Source of the DNA: Arthrobacter sp. OVS8
GTDB lineage: Bacteria; Actinomycetota; Actinomycetes; Actinomycetales; Micrococcaceae
Assembly (NCBI GenBank): GCA_028370155.1
Contig: CP116670.1
Coordinates: 1,674,001-1,738,000 of the forward strand
DNA length: 64,000 nt
Direction: 5' to 3'
In this document: positions 40,130 through 51,200 of the stretch, in pieces
Layout: each line of letters starts with the position of its first letter
Position numbering within the stretch: the first letter of the stretch is position 1
Notes under the pieces: generated by a model
Database searches by the model: none
The model's input: only the letters and a program-made list of their open reading frames with translations
Told to the model about the DNA's origin: nothing
Position numbers and translations under genes: made by a program

Positions 40130-41685
40130 ATGACGTCCCTCAACACGCACAGCGATCCGGTAATCCTCGAGATGCGCTCCATCACCAAAGAGTTCCCCGG
40201 CGTTAAAGCCTTGTCCGAGGTGAACCTGCGGGTGAAGGCCGGTGAAATCCACGCCATCTGCGGTGAGAACGGCGCCGGCAAGTCCACCCTGATGAAGGTG
40301 CTTTCCGGGGTGTACCCTTCGGCAGCTACACCGGGGACATCGTGTACCAGAGCGAAGTCCAGGAATTCAAGGACATCCGGGCCAGCGAGCACGCCGGCAT
40401 CGTGATCATCCACCAGGAACTCGCGCTTATCCCCGAGCTCTCCATCATGGAGAACATCTTCCTGGGCAACGAGCCCACCAAGCGCGGCGTGATCGACTGG
40501 GCCGAGGCCCGGATCCGCTCCACCGAGCTGCTGGCCCGCGTGGGGCTCCGGGAGGACCCGGAAACCCCGATCAAGGAGATCGGCGTCGGCAAGCAGCAGC
40601 TCGTCGAGATCGCCAAGGCCCTGAACAAGTCCGTGAAGCTGCTGATCCTCGACGAACCCACGGCGGCGCTGAACGAATCCGATTCCCAGCACCTGCTGGA
40701 CCTCATGCTTGGCCTGAAGGGCCGCGGCATCACGTCCATCATCATTTCCCACAAGCTGAACGAGATCGAGCAGATCGCGGACTCCATCACCATCATCCGT
40801 GACGGCAAATCGATTGAGACGCTGGACGTGAAGGCCGACGGCGTCGACGAGGACCGCATTATCAAGGGCATGGTGGGCCGGACCCTGGAATCCCGGTTCC
40901 CGGACCACGAGCCGAAAATCGGCGAGGTCTTCTTCGAAGTCAAAAACTGGAACGTGGGCCACCCGCAGGTCCAGGACCGCATGGTCTGCAAGAACTCCAA
41001 CTTCTTCGTCCGGCGCGGCGAGATCGTCGGCTTCGCCGGGCTGATGGGCGCGGGCCGCACCGAACTGGCCCGCTCCGTCTTCGGCCGGTCCTACGGCCGG
41101 TTCCTCTCCGGGCAGGTCTACCTGGACGGCAAGGAGGTGGAGCTCAAGAGCGTCCGCCAGGCCATCGACGCCGGCCTGGGCTACGTCACCGAGGACCGCA
41201 AGACCCTCGGACTGAACCTGCTGGACGACATCAAAGCCACCACGGTCTCCGCCAACCTTCGCAAGGTCAGCAAACACAACGTCATCGACGCCAACAAGGT
41301 CTTCACCGTGGCCGAGCAGTACCGCAAATCCCTGCGGACCAAGGCACCGTCCGTGGAGGAAGGCGTCGCCAAACTCTCCGGAGGCAACCAACAGAAGGTG
41401 GTGCTGGCGAAATGGATGTTCACCGACCCTGAGCTGCTGATCCTGGACGAACCCACCCGCGGGATCGACGTCGGCGCCAAGTACGAGATCTACGGCATCA
41501 TCCAGCAGCTGGCCAACCAGGGGAAGGGCGTCATCGTGATCTCCTCGGAGCTGCCCGAGCTGCTGGGCCTCTCGGACCGCATTTACACCATCTTCGAAGG
41601 CGCCATCACCGGCGTGCTCAACAAGGACGAGGCAAGTCAGGAAAACCTGATGAAACTCATGACCTCCGCCCGCAAGACCGCCTGA
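40130..41685 (+). CDS. mmsA: Sugar ABC importer, duplicated ATPase (MmsA / GguA type), frameshifted
   Basis: ATP-binding subunit with two half-sites for a multiple-monosaccharide importer. First half: Walker [21 protein letters not shown] near residue 43 and [16 protein letters not shown]. Second half: [20 protein letters not shown] near 304 and [16 protein letters not shown] near 420, followed by [20 protein letters not shown]. The break near 40318 is a missing C in TACCCTTCG; one added C gives [20 protein letters not shown]. Restored length is 518 residues. The order ATPase, permease, binding protein is shared with GguAB-ChvE systems for glucose, xylose, galactose or arabinose. Confidence 0.88.
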
Positions 41686-41734
41686 CCCGCTGTGGCTAAC
41701 CGCTCCGTACATTCCGGAAACAAGGACTGAAACA

Positions 41735-43003
41735 ATGAACGCGCTCAAGAAGCTCTTTGGCGGCAACACCCGCCAATTCGGCATGATCTTCGCCTTGGTG
41801 GCCCTGATCATCTTCTTCCAGATTGCAACTGACGGCCGCACGCTCACCCCGGGCAACGTCATCAACCTCTTCAACGGCAACTCCTACATCCTGATCCTCG
41901 CCATCGGTATGGTGCTGGTGATCATCGCCGGCCACATCGACCTGTCCGTCGGCTCGGTGGCGGCGTTCGTGGGCGTCTGCGTGGCCCTGTTCATCAGGGA
42001 CTGGGGCATTCCCTGGTACCTGGGCGTCCTGATGGGGCTGCTGCTGGGCGTCCTGATCGGAGCCTGGCAAGGATTCTGGACGGCCTATGTCGGCATCCCG
42101 GCGTTCATTGTCACGCTGTCCGGCATGCTCATCTTCCGCGGCGCCAACCAGTTCGTCGGCAAGTCCAACACCATCCCGGTTCCCGCGGACTACCAGTACA
42201 TCGGCTCGGGCTACCTGCCCGAAATCGGGCCAAACACCGGCTACAACAACCTCACCGTGCTGCTGGGCCTGGCCGCCGTTGCCTTCGTGGTCTTCAGCGA
42301 GATCCGCTCCCGCCGCAACGCCAAGGCCCTCGGCGCCGAAGTGCCCGAGACCTGGGTCAGCGTCGTCAAGCTGGTCCTGATCTGCGGCGCCATCCTCTAC
42401 GCAACCTACCTCTTCGCCACCGGCCGGCCGGGCACGTCCTTCCCGATCCCCGGGCTGATCCTCGCCGTCCTGGTGATCGTCTACGGCTTCATCTCCTCCA
42501 AGACCGTCATCGGCCGCCACATCTACGCCGTCGGCGGCAACCGGCACGCCGCCGAGCTCTCCGGTGTCCAGTCCAAGAAGGTCAACTTCCTGGTGATGAT
42601 GAACATGTCCATCCTGGCGGGCCTCGCAGGCATGATCTTCGTCGGCCGCTCCACCGCGTCGGGCCCGTTCGACGGCGTCGGCTGGGAACTGGACGCCATC
42701 GCGGCCGTGTTCATCGGCGGCGCCGCGGTGACCGGCGGCGTCGGCACCGTGATCGGCTCGATCGTCGGAGGCCTGGTGATGGCCGTGCTGAACAACGGCC
42801 TGCAGCTCCTCGGCGTCGGCGCCGACCTGACCCAGATCATCAAGGGCCTGGTGCTCCTGATCGCCGTCGCGTTCGATGTCTACAACAAGACCCAGGGCAA
42901 GAAATCCATCATCGGCCTGATGTTCAAGAACTTCGGCCGCAGCAGCGAGATGAAGGCCGACGAGACCACCTCCACCAAAGAGGTCATCTCCCGCGGTGCC
43001 TAG
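41735..43003 (+). CDS. mmsB: Sugar ABC importer permease (MmsB / GguB type)
   Basis: Membrane subunit of the monosaccharide importer, 422 residues and 10 or more hydrophobic segments, longer than ribose-type permeases as in GguB. Markers: NLFNGNSYILILAIGMVLVI near residue 45, AGHIDLSVGSVAAFVGV near 65, AVGGNRHAAELSGVQSKKVN near 265, and AIAAVFIGGAAVTGGVGTVI near 325. The ATG follows an AAGGA ribosome site. The frame is intact. The charged C-terminal tail is cytosolic. Confidence 0.9.
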   Translation: MNALKKLFGGNTRQFGMIFALVALIIFFQIATDGRTLTPGNVINLFNGNSYILILAIGMVLVIIAGHIDLSVGSVAAFVGVCVALFIRDWGIPWYLGVLMGLLLGVLIGAWQGFWTAYVGIPAFIVTLSGMLIFRGANQFVGKSNTIPVPADYQYIGSGYLPEIGPNTGYNNLTVLLGLAAVAFVVFSEIRSRRNAKALGAEVPETWVSVVKLVLICGAILYATYLFATGRPGTSFPIPGLILAVLVIVYGFISSKTVIGRHIYAVGGNRHAAELSGVQSKKVNFLVMMNMSILAGLAGMIFVGRSTASGPFDGVGWELDAIAAVFIGGAAVTGGVGTVIGSIVGGLVMAVLNNGLQLLGVGADLTQIIKGLVLLIAVAFDVYNKTQGKKSIIGLMFKNFGRSSEMKADETTSTKEVISRGA

Positions 43004-43066
43004 TCCGCTCCCTGATCCGCTCCATCACGATTCTCCGCACACCATCTAAAGAAAGTGAACCAAGCA

Positions 43067-44165
43067 ATGCGAATGATTGGTAAAGCAGGAAAGGCAGCAG
43101 CAATTGCTGCTATTGCGGCACTGGCGCTGACAGCCTGCGGCCGCTCCGACAGCGGAGCGACCGGCGGTTCCACCACCGGCGGCGAGGCCTTCCCGAAGGA
43201 CTCCTGATCGGCGTCGCACTCCCCAGAAGACCAGCGAAAACTGGGTGCTGGCGGAGACGCTCTTCAACGACGGACTCACCGAAGCCGGATTCAAGCCGGA
43301 TGTGCAGTTCGCCAACGGCGGCGTTTCGGAACAGCAGAACCAGATCAGCGCCATGATCACCAAGGGCGCCAAGGTCATCATCGTCGGCGCCATCGACGGT
43401 GCGCAGCTGGGCACCCAGCTCCAGCAGGCCAAGGAATCCGGCGCCACGATCATCGCGTATGACCGGCTGCTGCTGAACACCCCGAACGTTGACTACTACG
43501 TGGCCTACGACAACTTCAAGGTCGGCGAGCTTCAGGGCCAGGCCCTGCTTGAGGGCATGAAGGCCAAGAAGCCGGAAGGCCCGTACAACATCGAGCTCTT
43601 CGCCGGCTCCCCGGATGACGCCAACGCGAAGGTCTTCTTCGACGGCGCCATGAGCGTCCTGAAGCCGAAGATGGACGACGGCACCCTGAAGGTGCTCTCC
43701 GGCCAGACGTCCTTCGAGCAGGCCGTTACCCAGGGCTGGAAGGCAGAAAACGCCCAGAAGCGCATGGACACCCTGCTCGCGGGAACCTACGCGAGCGCCA
43801 CCCTCGACGGCGTGCTGTCCCCGAACGACACCCTGGCCCGCGCCATCATCACCTCGGTCAAGGCCGCCGGCAAGCCGATTCCGGTCGTCACGGGCCAGGA
43901 CTCCGAAGTTGAGTCCGTGAAGTCCATCATGGCCGGTGAGCAGTACTCCACCATCAACAAGGACACCAGCAAGCTCGTGGAGCACGCCATCACCATGGTC
44001 AAGGACCTCCAGGCCGGCAAGACGCCTGAGATCAACGACGACAAGTCCTACGACAACAAGGTCAAGATTGTTCCCGCGTACCTGCTGGAACCGGTCATCG
44101 TGACGCAGGAAAACGTCAAGACGGCCTACGTCAACGATCCGGTCCTTGGACCGCTGACGCAGTAG
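43067..44165 (+). CDS. chvE: Sugar-binding lipoprotein of the importer (ChvE type), frameshifted
   Basis: Extracellular monosaccharide receptor. N-terminal lipoprotein signal with lipobox LTAC near residue 25, then a Gly/Ser/Thr linker. In the restored frame the domain starts LIGVALPQKTSENWVLAE; markers are GAKVIIVGAIDGAQLGTQL, IIAYDRLLLNTPNVDYYVAY, FAGSPDDANAKVFFDGAMSV and PVVTGQDSEVESVKSIMAGE. Two breaks near 43203 (missing C in ACTCCTGA) and 43221 (missing C in CTCCCCAG). Restored length is 366 residues. It ends the importer operon, followed by a strong terminator. Confidence 0.88.
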
Positions 44166-44190
44166 TTCCTGTCTAGACAGCACCTCAGGG

Positions 44191-44226
44191 AGCCCCGGCT
44201 CCGCCTCCTGGCGGGCCGGGGCTTTT
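44191..44226 (+). terminator. Intrinsic terminator of the sugar importer operon
   Basis: Perfect 9-bp stem AGCCCCGGC / GCCGGGGCT (arms 44191-44199 and 44215-44223) followed by TTTT, 25 bases after the chvE stop. Confidence 0.9.
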
Positions 44227-44354
44227 GCTGCCCTCACCTCGCGGGCAGGCCTTCACAGCGGATCCATAGCTCCGGAAAGCGGTCCGCACAGCGGCCCGTA
44301 CCAGTGTGGTGTCTGCCGCCGCCATTCCGGCCGCCCAAGATCCCTAGGAGTCAC

Positions 44355-45811
44355 GTGAGCGTCCTTGCCCGGAGTGTAGGCAACGCCTTCAGAAACAAGG
44401 TCCGAACAGCCGCCGTGGTGGCCGTTCTGGCGGTTGCCATCGGCCTCGCCCTGGCCATGCTGGTGGCCAACCAGGCCGTCGCGGGGAAGGTAGCGGAACT
44501 GAACGCCTCGGTGGGCACCGTCCTCACCGTCAATCCGGCGGGCGGCCAGGGCTTCGAAGGCGGCGGCGAGCCGCTGACCGCGACACAGGCTGCGACGGCG
44601 GCCTCCGTGCCGAACGTGAACACGGTGGTCGGCACCAAGGCGCTGCGCCTGCGCAACACCGATGCGGCCGCAGCCACCGAAGGTCCTGGCGGTGTTGGCG
44701 GGCAGGGCGGACTGGGAGGTCCAAACAGCCAGTCCGCTACCACGCTGACCACGAGCCTCACCGCCGCCGTCGACGCCGGAACGCTCGGCGCACGCAACCA
44801 GGCCTCCACCGGCACGTCGGGAACGTCGGGGACCTCCGGGGCCACGGGCACGGCGCCGGCGTTCTCCGTGCCCATCACGGCCACCGGCATCGGCGCCGAG
44901 GTGGACACCACCGGCAAGGCCCTGGAACTGACGCAGGGCACGGGCCTGGGCGATTACACCGCGGCGTCCACCGGCGCCCTGCTCGGCACCACCCTGGCCG
45001 AGAAAAACGGCCTCGCCGTCGGCTCGACGTTCACCATCAATGACCAGAGCTTCACCGTGGCGGGCCTGTTCGACGCCGGCACCGCCTTCGGCAACAACGC
45101 CCTGTACCTTACACTCCCCGCGGCGCAGGGACTCGCGGAACTTCCCGGGGAGCTGTCCACGATGATCGTCACCGTGGATTCGATGGAAAACGTCGACGCC
45201 GCCAAGACGGCCCTGCAGGAGGCGCTGGGCACCGATGCGGCCGACGTCAGCCAGGGCCAGCGCAACCTTGAAACCGCGGTCAGCTCGCTCGGCAGCGTCA
45301 AGAACATCTCCTTTATCGCCTTCGTGGCTGCCCTGGCCACCGCGGGCGTGATCATCCTGCTGATCATGGTCATGCTGGTCCGCGAGCGGCGCCGGGAAAT
45401 CGGCGTCCTGAAGGCGATCGGCGCCCGGAACCGCACCATCGGGCTGCAGTTCGTACTGGAGGCGCTGGTCCTCGTGGCCCTGGGCAGTGCGGTGGGTGCC
45501 GCCGTCGCGTCCTTCGCCAGCGGTGGCATCGCCTCCGCACTGATCAGCTCCAACACAGCCACGGCCACCGCCACTACCGGGGCCGGCCAGCGCGGCATTC
45601 CCGGCGGCACGGCCGGCGGATTCCCCGGTGCGCCCGGCGAAGGGCCCTCGGCGGGGCCAGCCAGCTGCTGACGTCCGTCACCGCGAGCGCCTCACCCGGC
45701 GTGATCGCCGCCGGTATCGCCGCGGTGTTTGGTGTCGCCATCATCGGGGCGCTGGTTCCGGCCCTCCTGACCGCCCGCATCCGTCCCGTCGAAGTCCTCC
45801 GAGGAGAGTAG
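44355..45811 (+). CDS. FtsX / MacB-type ABC permease, frameshifted
   Basis: Permease of a LolCDE/MacB-type transporter, 485 codons when restored. One hydrophobic segment (VVAVLAVAIGLALAMLVANQ) near residue 20, then an extracellular domain of about 270 residues with Gly-rich and Thr-Ser-Gly repeats near 110-165, then three segments: FIAFVAALATAGVIILLIMV, ALVLVALGSAVGAAVASFA and, after a break, AAGIAAVFGVAIIGALVPAL. ERRREIGVLKAIGARNRTI is the family's cytosolic coupling region. The break near 45657 is a missing G in GCGGGGCC. GTG start with AGGAG. The partner ATPase follows two bases later. Substrate unknown. Confidence 0.85.
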
Positions 45812-45813
45812 CC

Positions 45814-46703
45814 ATGATCGAAGTCAAGAACCTGGTCCGCACGTTCAAGTCCGGCGACCGCACCATTAAGCCGGTCAACGATGTCAGCTTCGAGCTCGAG
45901 CAGGGCACGCTGGCCTCCATCGTGGGCAAGAGCGGCAGCGGCAAAAGCACCCTGTTGTCCCTCCTCGGCGCGCTCGACAAGCCGACCAGCGGGGATGTGC
46001 TGGTCAACGGCGTCGGCCTGGCCGGCATGCCCGACAGCAAGCTCACCGAATACCGCCGGCGGGACATCGGATTCGTGTTCCAGCAGTTCAACCTGATTCC
46101 CAATCTGTCTGCGGTGGACAACGTTATGCTGCCCATGGAGTTTGCGGGGATCCGGAAGGCTGCCCGCCTGGAGCGTGCCCGGGAACTGCTGGAACAAGTG
46201 CAGCTCGATCCGGAAAAGCATGTCCGCCGCATCAACCGGCTCTCCGGCGGCGAGCAGCAACGCGTCGCGATCGCCCGCGCGCTGGCCAACTCCCCCAACT
46301 GATCCTGGCGGACGAACCCACCGGCAACCTGGACGAACAGACCGGCGAGCACATCATCGAGCTCCTCAGTTCGCTGAGCCGGGACCACAACACCACCATT
46401 CTCGTGGTGACCCATGACCGCTCCTTGGCGAACAAGACCGACCGGCGGTTCCGGCTCCAGCAGGGCCGGCTGACGGAGGAGGCAGCGCGCAGCCGGGCCG
46501 GGGCCGGCTCCCCGCCTGACCGGGCCGCCGCGGAAGCCGGGGCGCTCCCTACCCCGACGCTCCCTCAGCTTCCGCGGCTCCCTCCCCGACGCTCCCTCAG
46601 CTTCCGCGGCTCCCTCCCCGACGCTCCCTCAGCTTCCGCGGCTCCCTCCCCGACGCTCCCTCAGCTTCCGCGGCTCCCTCCCCGACGCTCCCTCCCCGGG
46701 TGA
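45814..46703 (+). CDS. LolD / MacB-type ABC ATPase with repeat-encoded tail, frameshifted
   Basis: ATPase partner of the preceding permease. Walker [21 protein letters not shown] near residue 37, [20 protein letters not shown] near 85, signature [19 protein letters not shown] near 143, Walker [19 protein letters not shown] and the H-loop VVTHDRSLA. The break near 46300 is a missing C in TCCCCCAAC; one added C gives [10 protein letters not shown]. Restored length is 296. The last 50 residues ([18 protein letters not shown] and on) are encoded by four 32-bp tandem repeats and are not part of the family. Confidence 0.87.
46556..46696. repeat. 32-bp tandem repeat, four full copies
   Basis: Units begin at 46556, 46588, 46620 and 46652, with a partial fifth at 46684, each starting GACGCTCCCTCAGCTTCCGC. 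Copies are nearly identical, so the expansion is recent. As 32 is not a multiple of three, each copy is read in a different frame. The array forms the 3' end of the ABC ATPase gene. Confidence 0.95.
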
Positions 46704-46715
46704 GAAGATGACACC

Positions 46716-47785
46716 ATGACCGCCCTCATCGCCAAGCCCTGGTTGTTCAGTCAGACGGACACCGATCCCCGGACTGCAACAGGCGCCAGGCTGCGCTGGG
46801 GCGTGATTGCCACTGGAGGCATCGCGGCGTCCGTGACCCGCGACCTGGAACTCCTGGCAGACGCCGAGCTCTACGCTGTCAGTTCGCGCACGCAGGCGGC
46901 CGCGGATGCCTTCGCCTCCGATTTCGGCTTCGCGCGTGCGTACGGGGACCAGAACGGGCAGACCGGCTATGAACGGCTGCTCGCCAACGACGCCGTCGAC
47001 GTCGTCTACGTCGCCACGCCGCACGCGCACCACCACGAAATCGCGCTGGCGGCCCTGACCGCGGGCAAGCACGTCCTCTGCGAGAAGGCGCTCACCGTCA
47101 ACGCCCGGGAGGCCTCGGAGCTCGTGTCGCTGGCGCGGGCGAATGGCCTGTTCCTGATGGAGGCCATGTGGAGCCGCTTCCTGCCGAGCATGCAGCGGGC
47201 CTTCGAGATCGCCGCCTCCGGCGAGATCGGGGAGGTCAAGTGGGTGGGGGCGGACCTGGGCTTCCCGGCACCGTACTCGCCCGCCTCGCGCCTCTGGGCA
47301 CCCAAGGACGGGGGCGGCGCGCTGCTGGACCTCACCGTATACCCGCTGCTCTGGGCCTTGGGCACGCTGGGCTTCCCGCAGACCGTCAGTGCCACCGGCT
47401 GGCTGAACGACGACGGCGTGGACGCCCAGAACGCGCTGACGCTCGGTTACCACCATGGCGCCCAGGCGCAGCTGACCTCCTCCTCCTGGCGCACGGCCCC
47501 CGCACCGCGACAGTGGCCGGCAGTCATGGCTTCCTGCAGTCCCTCGGCTCGATCAACAACCCCAAAGAGCTTCTGGTCCGGGTGGGCTTCGACGAGCCGC
47601 GCAGCGAATCCTTCGACGTCGTCGGGCGGGGCTACGCCTACGAACTGCGCGAGGTGACCCGTTGCATCCAGCAAGGACTCACCGAGAGTCCCGTGATGCC
47701 GCTCGAGGATTCCCTCAACACCATGCGGCTGTTCGACGGCGTGCGCGCGCAGCTGGGTGTGATTTATCCAAACGACGCCCGGTGA
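46716..47785 (+). CDS. Gfo/Idh/MocA family oxidoreductase, frameshifted
   Basis: NAD(P)-dependent sugar or polyol dehydrogenase of 356 residues when restored. Rossmann motif LRWGVIATGGIAASVTRDLE near residue 27, VDVVYVATPHAHHHEIALAA near 95, and the catalytic GKHVLCEKALTVNAREASEL near 115, where the Glu-Lys pair marks the family. The C-terminal domain continues with FPAPYSPASRLWAPKDGGGA. The break near 47497 is a missing C in GGCCCCCGC; one added C gives RTAPRTATVAGSHGF. The ATG at 46716 lies 12 bases after the ABC ATPase stop. Substrate unknown. Confidence 0.87.
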
Positions 47786-47892
47786 CGGCCGTTTTCGGCG
47801 ATTGAGACCGCCGAGTTTGTGATGCACTCTGGACTCGCCACCGCACGCGGACTTACCCTATAGGGAACCATCGAGCGTTCGGGGAATGGGGT

Positions 47893-49183
47893 GTGCACTT
47901 GGACCCAGCAGCTGTCCCGCTACGCGCGCGCCGCACACTCCGGCGGGTGGTTCTGGGCGGTGTCGCCGGAATTGCCTGGCTGACGCTCGCGGCTACAGCG
48001 GCCAGCGCGGACGAGGCCGCAAGTCCCCCTCCGACGGCGGCCGCCACAGTCATGACGGTCCCCACGGGAGCAGCGCCGGTCACAGCGAACCCGGTGCCGA
48101 CTGTTCTGACGGCGGCTCACGTAGTTGCCGTGCCCGCGGCCGTGGAAACCACCTGGGCAGCTGTTCCGGTTCCGACCCCCGACGGTGAACCAGTCTCGGA
48201 CCCTTCGACTCCGGACCCCTCGGTCCCGGCGCCTCCGCCCGAGCCTGCTGTCCCCGCGCCCGTTCTGGCGCCCGACCCTCCGGCCCCTGCTGTTCCTCCT
48301 GCACCTCCTGCACCTCCCGCACCTCCCGCCCCGCCGGCCCTCCCGCTCCACCCGTTCCTGAACCCGTTTTGGATCCCGCTCCTCCCGCTCCTGCACCCGA
48401 TCCAGCTCCGCCCGTGGCCACACCGGCGCCCGATCCACCCCCTCCCGTGAACGCTCCGGTCCCGGATCCCACGCCTCCGGCCACGACCCCCGCCCCGGTG
48501 CCGGTGCCCGCCGAGCCGGTGGTTCCGGCGCCGCTGCCGTCTGTGCCGCCAGTAACAGGGCCGGCAACGCCGGTTGATCCGGCCGGTCCAAAGCCGGCTC
48601 TCCAGGATATTGTTCTCCCCGAATCGCCGCCCCCTGCCCCGGCCCCGGCTCCCCGGATCCCGTGGTCGCACCGGGAACGGTAGCGCCGCCGGCGTCCGTG
48701 CTCTCTCCGGCGTCCGTGGATGTGCGGGCATCCGGAATCCCCGCCGGCTGCCAGGTCGGCGGCCAAGCCCTGCGGGAACTGCAGCACTCCAAGTGGGCGT
48801 CCGGCACCGAGTTCCTGGGAACTGTCCTGTACCTCCCCGTGCTGGCCGGCGAGGCGAGTCTGACGGCAAAGGGCCAGCAGTCCGGCAGTGCACCCCCGCA
48901 AGAAACGGCACCGGGAGAAACTGCGCCGCCGGCACCTAGCGGCAAGGACCGCCCTGGCCCCATGCCCAACGGGACAGGTCTGCCCGCTCCCAATGCGCTG
49001 CCCGCGGCTCCCGGCTCCAGCACCGGAAATACGGTCTCGTCCGGCGGCCCCGGAAGTGGAGCCGCCTGGCTTCCGAACCAATACTTGGTCATTCCCACCG
49101 CCGGCGCGGAACCAATCCGCGGCCCGCTTCAGCACGTCCATTCCGCCGACGCTGCTGACCCCGGTTCCTCCCTGACTAGTTAG
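47893..49183 (+). CDS. Secreted Pro/Ala-rich protein, frameshifted
   Basis: I do not recognise a family. A twin-arginine-like or Sec signal peptide opens the protein (RARRTLRRVVLGGVAGIAWL, then LAATAASA and a cleavage site near residue 40). Residues about 70-270 are Pro/Ala/Val-rich with many PAPP and PDP units, like wall-spanning stalks. The C-terminal 150 residues are Gly/Ser/Pro-rich but include VGGQALRELQHSKWASGTEF, perhaps a small domain. Two breaks near 48328 and 48653, both missing C. Restored length is 430 residues. GTG start with GGGG upstream. It precedes a 55-bp repeat array and a Ser/Thr kinase, a possible surface-signalling neighbourhood. Confidence 0.65.
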
Positions 49184-49472
49184 CCGTCTCTGCCTTCCAC
49201 AGAGCACGGCCATTCGGGCTGCCTTTGTGCGCCCGTCAACAGTCATTCAGGAGATTCCAATGGACGCCACCGTCCACTGCCGGTACTCCGGCACCCCTTT
49301 GCCTCTGTCGCCTCCCCCGTCACGGGACTGATCTCGTCAGCCCCGGTAGGACCGGACACCGGGCCAGCCAGGCCCGAAGGCCCCCTGCGCGCCGCAAACC
49401 CTGCCCTCAGCAGGAGGAACGCCCGCCGTAAGCGCCCCGCCCCCGCCACGTCTTGTGGGGCCGGAGCGAAGT

Positions 49473-49828
49473 CGTTGGGTCCGCTGGGGGACTCAACGGC
49501 CCCACAGCTCCGGCAAGGCAGTCCATCGTTGGGTCCGCTGGGGGACTCAACGGTGAGCCCGTTCCAGCAAGGCAAGTCCATCGTTGGGTCCGCTGGGGGA
49601 CTCAACGGTGAACAGGCTCCGGCACGGCAAGTCCATCGTTGGGTCCGCTGGGGGACTCAACGGTGAACAGGCTCCGGCACGGCAAGTCCATCGTTGGGTC
49701 CGCTGGGGGACTCAACGGTGAGCCCGTTCCAGCAAGGCAAGTCCATCGTTGGGTCCGCTGGGGGACTCAACGGTGAACAGGCTCCGGCACGGCAAGTCCA
49801 TCGTTGGGTCCGCTGGGGGACTCAACGG
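49473..49828. repeat. Seven-copy 55-bp tandem palindrome array
   Basis: A 27-base unit (CGTTGGGTCCGCTGGGGG plus ACTCAACGG) recurs at 49473, 49527, 49582, 49637, 49692, 49747 and 49802, a period of 55 (54 for the first). Each unit folds as CGTTGGGTCC with GGACTCAACG, 9 of 10 pairs plus one G-U in RNA. The 27-28-base linkers fall into two main types (one with GAACAGGCTCCGGCACGG, one with GAGCCCGTTCCAGCAAGG), used in the order A, B, B, A, B after a divergent first linker. The 780-base gap between the Pro-rich gene and the kinase holds only this; 49184-49472 shows nothing else. Confidence 0.95.
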
Positions 49829-49963
49829 CAGAGAGGCTGCGGAAGCTTCTGCCCCGCACAGCGGCCGTCGGTCAAGGGCCGGCGTGCGGGGAGCCGATAC
49901 CCGTCCCGGTATCATTCAGGAGGTGTGCCGCCGTGGCGCACGGAAAAGGGACGGGGACAAAAC

Positions 49964-51200
49964 GTGGACAGTTCGCCCAATATCGTCACGGCCGAGCTCC
50001 TCGGCGGCCGCTACCAACTGGGGAAGTGATCGGCAGGGGCGGCATGGCTTCCGTCTATGCCGCCAAGGACATGAACCTGGGCCGCGATGTGGCGCTCAAA
50101 CTCTTTGCGCCGCAGTCCGCCGATGCCGACGAACTCAAGCGGCAGGAGGCCGAGATTCAGCTCCTGGCAACCCTGAACCATCCAAGCCTGGTCACATTGT
50201 TCGACGCCGGGACGGACACCCGGATCCCCGGGAACCCCGCCCCTTCCTCACGATGGAACTCGTTGACGGGCAGGACCTGCGGACGCGGATCCGGCACAGC
50301 CCGCTGCCGCTGGCTGAGATCGCAGTCATCGGAGCCGGAGTGTCGGACGCTCTGGCCTACGTGCACTCTCTCGGCATCATCCACCGGGATATCAAGCCCG
50401 CGAACATCCTGCTTGTTCCGGTCCGTCCCGGGGAACCGCTGCGGCCCAAACTCACGGACTTCGGGATCGCCCGCATGATGGATGGCACCCGGCTGACCGC
50501 GACGGGCACCATGGTGGGCACCGCCGCGTACCTGAGCCCGGAACAGTCCCGGGGCGCGGACCTGGGCCCGGCCAGCGACATCTACTCCCTGGGGCTGGTC
50601 CTGCTCGAATGCATCAAGGGCGAGGTCGAATATCCCGGCAGCGCCGTGGAATCCGCCGTGGCGAGACTGCACAGGGCACCGGGCATCCCCGATGCCGTCC
50701 CGGCCGAATGGGCCACCCTGATCCGGGCCATGACGGCCCTGGACCCTTGGACCGGCCATCCGCAGCGGACCTTGAGGTGGCGCTGCGGCAGGCCCTGGTC
50801 TCGCCCGAGGCGCTTCCCGGCCTCCTGGCCGAAGAGCGCACCCGGGTGCTGCCCGCCCCTCCGGCCCGGCCCCCGCGGCCACCTTCGGCGGCACCGGCTC
50901 CCGATGACACCTCCCCCACCCGCTCGGGCGGGGGACGCTGGCCCTGCACCAGCTGGACCCGGATGCAGTGGCTGTCCCAGGCCGGGCGTCTTTCCTGGTC
51001 CGGACCGCTGCACGCTTCCGGCGGGCACGCCGCCGCACCCGGATCCTGCTGTCGCTCGCGTTGCTGGCCGTCGTAATGGGTGGGGTCGCCGCCGTTGTCG
51101 CCGTCGCAACCCCTGAACCGCCCGCCGTCGTTCCTTATCCGGCTGTGCCGGGGACCTTGGCCAGCATCTGAAAGAGCTGCAGGAGAGTGTGGAACCATGA
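49964..51200 (+). CDS. Membrane Ser/Thr protein kinase (PknB-like, no PASTA), frameshifted
   Basis: Eukaryotic-type kinase of 413 codons when restored. Kinase motifs: GRGGMASVYAAKD near residue 22, VALKLF near 42, SLGIIHRDIKPANILLV near 130, LTDFGIARMMDGTRL near 165 and GTAAYLSPEQSRGADLG near 188. A Pro-rich juxtamembrane linker follows, then one membrane segment (ILLSLALLAVVMGGVAAVVA near 365) and a tail of about 30 residues with no PASTA domain. Five breaks, near 50025, 50243, 50752, 50936 and 51160, all missing G or C. The last moves the stop to 51200, overlapping the next ATG. GTG start at 49964. Confidence 0.82.

Noticed and set aside
49473-49828. CRISPR array
   Set aside because: The 27-base repeats and 27-28-base linkers have the right size, but linkers are reused rather than unique and no cas genes are present in the window.
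49475-50029. Repetitive open frames in the 55-bp array (MGPLGDSTV type)
   Set aside because: They exist only because a 55-base period keeps frames open. They lack ribosome sites, change frame from copy to copy and resemble no protein.
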